NCBI RefSeq assembly: GCF_000524195.1
Contig: NW_020170542.1
Location: 102,431-166,430, forward strand
DNA length: 64,000 nt
Direction of reading: 5' to 3'
Source: Echinococcus granulosus
Lineage: Eukaryota > Platyhelminthes > Cestoda > Cyclophyllidea > Taeniidae
In this document: positions 12,101 through 21,100 of the stretch, in pieces
Layout of the letters: the number at the start of each line of letters is the position of its first letter
Numbering within the stretch: the stretch's first letter is position 1
Notes under the pieces: model-generated
The model's input: the letters and a program-made list of their open reading frames with translations, nothing else
The model's database searches: none
Told to the model about the DNA's origin: nothing
Translations under genes and position numbers: made by a program

Positions 12101-15100
12101 AAATATAGGATCACAAAATTGGAGAAATTCTACGTTTTGAGTAATTATTTGGGAAGTAGTTTGCGGTTTAACATTTATGTGGCCTACGTGCGTTGTCGTT
12201 GTTGCACAAACAGAGCGGTTGAGTTGAAAGCTGTACGACATATGGGCTTCCATCTACATCCCATTAGATAGAGCTTATATTTGCAGTTTTACGTGATTAT
12301 TTTTCTCTGGGCCTTCTATGGAGTAAGCGTTCATCAGTTATCATGAAGGTTTACCCTTTCTTCTAAGCTGCATAACAAGAAACCTCCACTCATAAATTGC
12401 GTGAATGAGTGAAATCTTGAGGCTCCATTTGGACAGATGGATTGGTCTAGAAATGCCAGATCTTTCCTACGACGGCATTGAAGAGCAAAGGATCAAAAGC
12501 TACATTACACCACCAAGACCACCTAAATGTGCTGCCAATGAGTCAAGCACATACTACTTGCGTATCCTCTTTGAGTGTTATAATGCAACCAACTTCTGAA
12601 TTATATGTGTATTGTAACGATGGAAAATATATTGACGATGTCTACAATGCTGTTGTCTAGTAATTGTAGTTCTAAATAGAATGATTCCGTTGAGGACTGC
12701 ACCTACCTCTGACCAGGTTTCGAAAAGACTCTTCGAAGTGTCGAAGGCGTCGATATTGAGAGAGAAATGACTGGATTGCCTTCGAAGTTGAATGGAATGT
12801 CGTCTCACGCCGTTCATTCCTTCAAAAGGGTCTGTAGCATAAAGTCGAAAGCAGACTACATTTTTAGACAATAGAGAATAAAACACATCCAAGAAAGACA
12901 AAGTTTTTGAGTTTATATCCTCTTTGGGGAACCATCAATTAGACCTTGCCTTAAAATTTACAAATACTGAAGAACAAGGCGACTTCTGCGTAACTCTTAC
13001 CCCCAGTAATGCAATAAAAAGGTTTCTGACATAGATAGACCTCATAGTTAGACAGGAATCTGACAAAATATGAAGCTAAAACAGAAAGAATGTTTTAAGG
13101 TCCTATTTTTATCTCACATTTTCTTGCTTAAAGAAGTACTTCACAGAACCAGATAACTTCCGTTTCTCGGCTAAAAAATACCCTCCCCTAGAGTCATTTG
13201 TTATATAAGGTGTTGGTGCACTGTTCATGCAGGAACGAAGTAGGCTGTTCAATTTCGTTCATAGTTTTATAAAGGAAAATGATCACAAACAGTAAAAAAC
13301 TCTTGTCCAAAACTAAGTCAGCATAACGTAAGCCGAGGAAAATTTCTAGAAAGTGGAATTTGATGTCGTCCGATGTAATTCTTAACTGGATCAAAATATT
13401 TCACTACATAGGGCAGAAGTCAAATTTTGTGAGATTGATTCTGATCCCAAAAGTGGTAGAAATGTACCAAAAGTGAATGAAACAAAATAATTTTGCATGT
13501 GATGGGGAATTATTTCCGCAGCCCTTTTATAGAATTTGTAAAATGCTGTCTGTGATTTCCTGAATCCAAGTTCCATCACACTCCCGCAGGAATTTTGGGC
13601 ACAATTCAGCCATGCATGTAAAAGAACTTTGTAAAATAGTTACTAACGGTAGATTCGATACAAAATTTGCTTAATCATGTGTTTAGGTACCTTAGTCTTC
13701 GAAGATTGCACCCTCACTCTGTAGCACGGCCTTCAATTCGTGCTCTTCTTTATATCCTTCCATACCACTTTGGCTCATTACCACCTTAGGTAACAATTGA
13801 AGAGTTGCTGTTGCATTAATTAGCAACTTCAAGATCTTCTTATGTCCAGCTTACAGAAAAAAGAACGCACACATATTTCCCAATTTTTCTATTTCTGTAC
13901 CTCTCTGGTAAATGAAAGCCATCCTATTTGCACCTACGTTGTTACTTTATTTAGTTCTTTGAAAGCCACTAGAGAAAAGAGTATTCGAATCATTAAATGT
14001 TAGCACCTACTTGATTAAGCATTCATGAAGTGCAATAAAATCACCTTTTTTAGGAATAATTTCTATATAGAAATATATGAAAAATGTTTCAAGAATGATA
14101 GTCCTAGAGGTTTAGAAATGATTTGAAATGCAAAGTAACTTGTGGGATGGAGGTGCCCGTTAAAATGTCAAATAAATCAACAAATTAGGCAGATTCGTTT
14201 GTAAGTAGGCCAGTGTGAACTGGACAAAACGCGATGGTATTTTATTGTTGCCGTAGTCTTGATTTCGAAAAGCGATTTACGCCAAAAGAGATAGACGACA
14301 TTGTGTATTGAAAAACTACCATTCTGCAGGAAAGATGCGACTGGCAAAGTAGCAACACAGAACACTAGTGAAAGCAAAATTTTGGGCTGATTCCAAGAAA
14401 GTTAAATAAGCTGGTTATATATCTATTTAACCGTAGTTTAAAAATCCTAAGTCTTCCTTACTTAAATCAGCATATGTTGTATTCAAGACATCCCAATGTA
14501 ACGTAAAGAACTGCCGAACTTTTAATTAGATACACCAATTCTCCCAAGAAGCCATCATTTGAATATCCCACTGCATAAATGTGATAAGGCAGAGCGCTTT
14601 AATTCAAGAACTGCATAGTTTTTTGACATAGGAGTTTCTAAAATAAGAAAAAGCTGCTCTATTAAAAACCTACTAATCTCGAGATTAAGAGACTAAAATC
14701 CCAAAAATCAACTAGGTTTACTGCACTAACTAACAGATGTTGCAAAATACTTGAATAACATGAAGTGCCAATTGCCCAGTCTGCACACGTTTGTTTATTT
14801 TACTTGAAAAAGCCAAATCATAATCGCATTGTCAAGACAGTAGGTACCCAAAATAACAGCTAAGAGGTTGGTTTTCATAATTTCAGAAATATCCACCATA
14901 TGTAAACTGACAAAAATATCAAAGAGGAATTATGAGACAGTAAATCTACCCTGAAAATGTTTGGGTCTCAGCTTCTTGGCCCAAGATTGAAGCTAATCAG
15001 TTGTGGAAGTTGAAATTCCAGGCTATACGCACCTGTGAGGGTATCATAAATCAACATTTTCGCACTAGCAAATTTTCTTTTTGCTAATTGGTGGTTTGAT

Positions 15101-18100
15101 TAAATGGAAATGCGCAATGAAGTTTGCAGCTCTACGTTGAAAGAGCTTCCCCGCACAAGGGCAATGTTAGGTAATAAAATTTAGCAAGATTAGTCAAATT
15201 ATGACCACCTAATTTTCAAGTATAGTATCCAGGGTTTTTTCGACAAAGTCGTAATAATTCAAAGTGGTACAGAAGAGCTGGCAGACTATAAGCCCGTCCC
15301 AAAAGGCCATGCCACAGAGTGGAAGTACAGCTTGCGGAGACTAAAGTGCAGGCATAATTATCTTGAATAAAAAAATGGTAAAATACTTCAGTTTAATACA
15401 TTAAAACATGATTTTTCTTCCGACATGGTTTGTACTGCGGCTTGGATGATTAAAACCATCTTTTAATTCTAAATAGTCCAAGTAGGCTTCTCAGAATTTT
15501 CAATTTAATTTTAAAATACACGACTTCTTTGATTTGCAGTGCAGCGAATGCTAGGAATGCCTTCTGAGACCTTTTATGGGTTAATACTAAATGAAGTGAG
15601 GGTAAAATCGTTTAAAGGTCACTGCTTTTTCCACCCTAGGCAATGACCTCACCGGGTCAGGCATTCATTCCCAGATTTGGCACGGTGGAGATTAAAATCT
15701 ACCTTATTACTCTAACATTTGGTAAGCGGAGAAGGAGAGGCTACTCTGCTTCCAAACAAACCAGACTTGTTAAAAGTGGAGGGTTCAAAAGCGAACTTTA
15801 CGTGAAAATAATCTCAAATAGCAAATTGGATATAGCATGAAACCATTTAGAAGTCAATTATCCAAAAATTTAGTACAAAATATTGGAGAATTTCGTAGAA
15901 TCTTCGTCGCCTATCATTAATTATTATATTTAAATGATTGCTTTTTGCTTGTACAAATAGTTACACCTGTAAATATTAAATATATTTTGGATGTAAACAC
16001 CTTGCAGTAAGAAAATTTACCAGACGTTTAAATTTGCCAATTTAACTTGTCTCTAAACCAAAATAAAACCAAGAAATCAATTAGGCGGAAAAACATTTTG
16101 TTATTCATCCCATTAGCAAATTTGGAGAAAAGTAAGTAATTTTTGTCATTTCATCTTCAAATCGGGGACTCGTAGTACTCCAGATTGATTAACCGGCGAC
16201 TTCCCACTTTTACTAATTTGTAAATAAACCAGAGAATTTGAAGAGTAATAATCATCTAAACAAAGTACCGAATGTATTACTAATGAAAGAGAAAACCGGT
16301 CATCAAGAAAGCTAGAAACCATAGCTCCCATAGCAAAGTTGACAGCACTTTCGACAGAATATAGCAGTGGCAATAGCAAAATCAAGTACAGGCAACAGAC
16401 AGACAAGAACATATGTGAAGTTTAACTCTTCGTAAAATGCGCCAAACTGTCTGACTTGAGAGTTTGCAAACCAAAAATAAACTCAGTCATGTAGGTTTCT
16501 TCTTCATATGCGACAGAAGTTTAACATGTAAAAGTGATTTCTCCAATTTACATGCATAAAAACTAACAGTGGAGCACTACCCTTAAATTTAAAAAGGGGG
16601 ACAATCCTTTTATATGCATTCAAAGTCACTTTGTAAGCATAACACCTCACATTTTCATTATCTTTAACCAAACATAAGGAAAAAGCCACTTTGTCATTCT
16701 CAAATAGCAAAATTAAACTTCTAATTGAAATGAGGATTGCTTTGTTATGAATGGTTTGTGCAAAACATATAATACATTTGCCCACAACAACGCTCCAACT
16801 TTCCCTAATTGTCTACTATATCAGATGCACATCCATGTAGGTTTTTGTGGTGCTTGTCTTTGTTTTCATGTGTTAAGCAAGAAAAACAGTTTTTGCAAAA
16901 TAACGAGGCGCTTATGCAATCAATCGTCCTGACAAACGTGTCACGTAAGCACTGCTGTGCGGTGGGAATGGGATTCGTGCAAATTCTACCCCTTTCAGTG
17001 TAAATCAAGGTCTTAACTAGCTCACGTTTATGAATTTAATGTGATATTGAGCTAGCAGAGCAAACCATACCTTCATTTCTATTTTCTTACCTGAACTACC
17101 ATGGGTATATCCCATTTTTATCGGAATGAGCAATAGCGACATAAAAATTAAAGCTTCACGAATCCTTCTTCATGATATGAATTCACTTTATTTTAAAAAA
17201 GACGTTCGTTCACTTTTTGCCAAAAAACGAGCGCAAGTAGGGGACAAATAATAAAGAAAATACAATTTTGTTACAACCGACCCAAAGTAAAGCTGGAATT
17301 GTACAGGAAAAACTGAAGAAATGAGAATCTGCCAAAGCACGTCATAAAAATTGTCAAAGTCATTTCTTTTTGCATTCGGGTTTTGGAAACACCAATCTTC
17401 GTTTCGCAACTATAGATTAAAGATTATTTGTCAAATCTATAACCAAGGTCCAAACGAACTTTGGGCATTTGGATTCCTTAAACAAATTTGATCATAAAGG
17501 AAACACAAAAAATTATCGTGCTGAAAACAGGCTATGATACAGGATAGAGTAATATCAGATGAAAGATAGCTTACTTAACAGTCTAACGATTGTCGGCCTT
17601 GACGTAGACTTTCCCTCCTTCCTTACCTATTGCTGGTCCAGATGTCTTCTTGCCCTGACATTAATATAATTGGCTGAGAGCACTAAATTGCTGAATTCCT
17701 GATTGGCTGCACCTGACCAATCATAGGAAGCCTGTGATTGTGTAATGCTTCCAAAGGCAACATTCGTTAAGCAATTAAAATTTATTGCTTTGAAGGGTTG
17801 CCGATCCCGACTTGGTGGATCACTGGGAATTATACCTAGGCAAATATTAGGTCCTTGTGTACAATTTGTGGATATCTTAGACTTTATAACGGAGGAAATA
17901 TTCCCACCTAGCATGTGATATAATTTAGATTTGAGAATATGGACGGTCGTATTTGTTTGTGCTCCACAATTCCAACAATCTTTTAAAATGCAAAGTTCAT
18001 TCCTAAATATCATTAACTGATGAAGAAGATGTGGGAATAGGACATAAAAATAAAGTCTTATGGAAGATTTGTAATTTTTGAGTCTTCCGACTTAAAAATT

Positions 18101-21100
18101 TCATTCCATCGCGATTTGATTATCAGTCGTCCCCACTTATTCACCTCTATCAATCGGGAAGTCAAAACAGCTCGTGAGGTTCTCAATAGGGCTCATCCCA
18201 ATGACTTGCATCTTGTAGGAACCTTCTTCAAATACATACGCTCTATAGCATTGTTATGTATCAAGCTATCGGTACGACATTGTTTTCCTATTTTCAACCC
18301 TTTTATTCTAAAAGAGTTAGTTAAACCACCTGGATGTGATTTGAAATGGCCTACTTTATGAATAGACTTAAACCTGTTTCCAAAGCTGAAAAAAGTTTTG
18401 GTCAAATTTGTTAAGAGCCACTCGGAGAAGTCGTAGGAAGAAGCCATATGAAGTCAAGAAAATAATTTTCATTCGCATACATTGATAGATGACGACAGGC
18501 TTCAAGGTCTTTCAGAATAGTCCCCACCCCCTCCTCGTGTGTGGTCACGTCATGCATTTATAACTGCATGCACAATGGTTGACCTGTGATAAGAAATGGC
18601 CTTTCCACTCTTTACCTTATGCTTTTCCAAAATCAAGCCATGAACTTGTAACCGGGTATCAGCAAACCATCCACCTGTTGTATAGCTAACATCTTTGCCC
18701 ACTTACTGAGTACTGACTTCATTCCTAAAAGACTATGTTTACCTTGTGTTTATGGGTGTGTCTGTGTGGCAAACTGGAGACGCAAATATTTCCTGTGTTA
18801 GGTCTCACTGACGAAGGTAGAAAACACTGACCGAGGTCTATGTGTTCAATAAGACAGAAGTGATCAATGTGCAAAGGACATATTCTACTACTTTTAAAAT
18901 AATTGGAGGTAAGTTTCATTTCTTTCATACAACGGAGGGCTTTGTATCAAGTAGCACAAAACCTACCCTTTGGACCACCTCGCACTGAGATGCTAACCAA
19001 GCCTTAGTCCCTTAATGATATTTTTTAGCTGGTGTATATCGCCTTTTTTGACTTTAGAAAATCAAAATATGCAGACGGAGGATAAAAGAAGATAGGAATG
19101 GGTATTTGGAAAACGAATGCAGCTAGAGTTCGATTTTTCTTGCTACTATGACCAAAGTGAAGGATGATAGATTGCTATTGAGATTACTTCAGTGGAGAGA
19201 AGATTCCCAAAAATGTCACGAACTAATTAATTAACTAATACATCGTCCTTTCGATGTATGGTGACCACAATGCCCAATTCCATTAAACAGTCAGGCAAAA
19301 ACACCCTTTGGCCTTGTCCTTCCGCCTGTAGTTATTTTTTGACAGCCACTTACGTATTTCTGTTTTTTCGGATTCGCTTCATACTTAAAAATGCTTTTCA
19401 ACGCCCCGCAAGTGTGACCTCTTGATTTTATCACTTAAAACTCTAGAATTAAACGTGCGTGACATTTAGCTAAAAAGAACCGAATTAATCTGGAAGAAGA
19501 AAAACAAAAAGTGGACAAAAACGGACGTCAAATAGCAAAAATAAAACGTCTGAGCTGTGATGACCCATCTTTTTTCAAGGCTTGGTAGCAAACATTGCAC
19601 CTTTGTGTCAGTAAATATATCGTATGCTTCATGCTGCAGTACAGAGAGCTTCAAACACCAAAAAACGTTGACGGTCATAGATTATGAATTTGGTATGACA
19701 GATTTTGAACTTCACTAAAAACTAACTAGTGAAGTAATCTACCTACTTCGATGATCACATGGATTTGTAGGAATGTTTAGCTAAACCATTATTTCAGCGG
19801 TGTTCAAGCATTTGAATTAATGAGTTAAGCAAGCACGTGCGGAAGGAGAACTTGACAACTCTGTATTCAGTGACTTAATCGTACTACTGCTGAACAGCCA
19901 TGGTAAATCACACATTACAGTCCGCAAGAACACCATCGTCCAGGGAAAAGACTTTTGTGCTATCAGATATCACACTAGGAATTTACACTTATGATACAAA
20001 AAACTAACCTTCAGTAGAGGGTTCATGAATTGTGCATTGTTCGGCCTGGGATTGATCGTCATCGGAAACAACAATTTCTGTGGATAGAGTAGTCATTCTG
20101 CCGTCAAAACTCTGCTGCATTCCCTTAATTACGTGTTCCTCAAAATCGCTGTATTTCTCGAGTAAATTAAAGGGCTGTTCGAAAGTGTGGAATTCCAGAT
20201 TCTGTGGCAGATGATACTCGGCTGAATGGGTCCCTGGATGCAAAATAACTGTAGCAATCTCTTCCTTACAAAAGTGCTCAATGTTTTCGGTTGGAGATTG
20301 GAGGTCGATGGAGACCTTTTCACCTTCAAATTCGGTAGACCGTTCTCCCTCCCCCACGACTGATTTCTCATGGACGATTGAAACGTCCGATATGATGACT
20401 TGGTTTGAACAGTTGACATTTTCACCATCCGCAAAATCCGATTTTTTGACGTGGAATCCATCTGTGTTTACAATGATCTGTGATAAATCCGCCTTCCGGT
20501 TATCTTTAAGGGGCACCAAGTCTGCGAAATTATTCTCTTCCAATTCTTCCAATTCCGTACTCAAGACTGTTTCTTGCCGTGTAGGGTTAACCCATACCCC
20601 ACCTTGAATTTCCTGAACGGTATTTTCTTTTTGAGAAGGAACAATGGCCTTGAAATCCAAAATCTTTAAGCTGAAAACAGCAGCTCTGTTTCCTTCTGTC
20701 ACGGGTCCGTCAAATGTTTCGGTGGAATGGAAAATTTCATCGTTACAGGTGAAGGCGCTGGACATTTCAAATGATCCAACTTGCTCCTTTTCGTCAAGCG
20801 AAATTGCTGCATTTTCAGCTGGAATTTCGTGGAAATGCGAAACAGATTCCGATCCTCCAGGGAAAAGTTTGCCCATTATTGGTTTTGTATGTGAAACTAT
20901 AGTTTGACCGAATTCCTCCTTCATACGCAATTCTTCTGACATCTCCAGCTCATCTTTTTTAGTTTGCTCTGTTCCGAATTTCAACGGTGGTTTGCCACAT
21001 TTTGATTCTTGAAGAAGGTCTTGGTTTTCTAGCAGGTGAAGCAATGATTCAGCGGATTTTTCCTCTACAACCACCTCATCAAACACCGATGCTATTTCAG

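Larger units (their letters stand above)
12290..12835 (-). repeat. Dispersed inverted repeat, copy 1
   Basis: About 540 bp matching 30895-31440 in opposite orientation. Read on the minus strand it contains the 125-nt linker exon (12831-12707), a donor, and about 400 bp of intron. Divergence is uneven: 18 differences in the 128 bp just after the donor, but only one in 213 bp (12377-12589), then an indel and looser similarity to about 12290. Outer limits are approximate. I see no terminal repeats or target-site duplications that would name a transposon class. Confidence 0.85.

Noticed and set aside
12290..12835. Calling the inverted repeat an LTR or miniature retrotransposon
   Set aside because: No terminal repeats, target-site duplications, poly-A tail or protein domain could be seen, and it contains a phase-correct exon of the host gene.
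13001..13075. 75-nt minus segment with good acceptor and donor
   Set aside because: Phase 1 to 1 would be tolerated between the acidic exon and the linker exon, but the peptide shows nothing recognisable and the gene model is complete without it.
17627..18013. 128-codon minus-strand frame
   Set aside because: About the length expected once or twice by chance at this base composition; no domain and no convincing splice partners.
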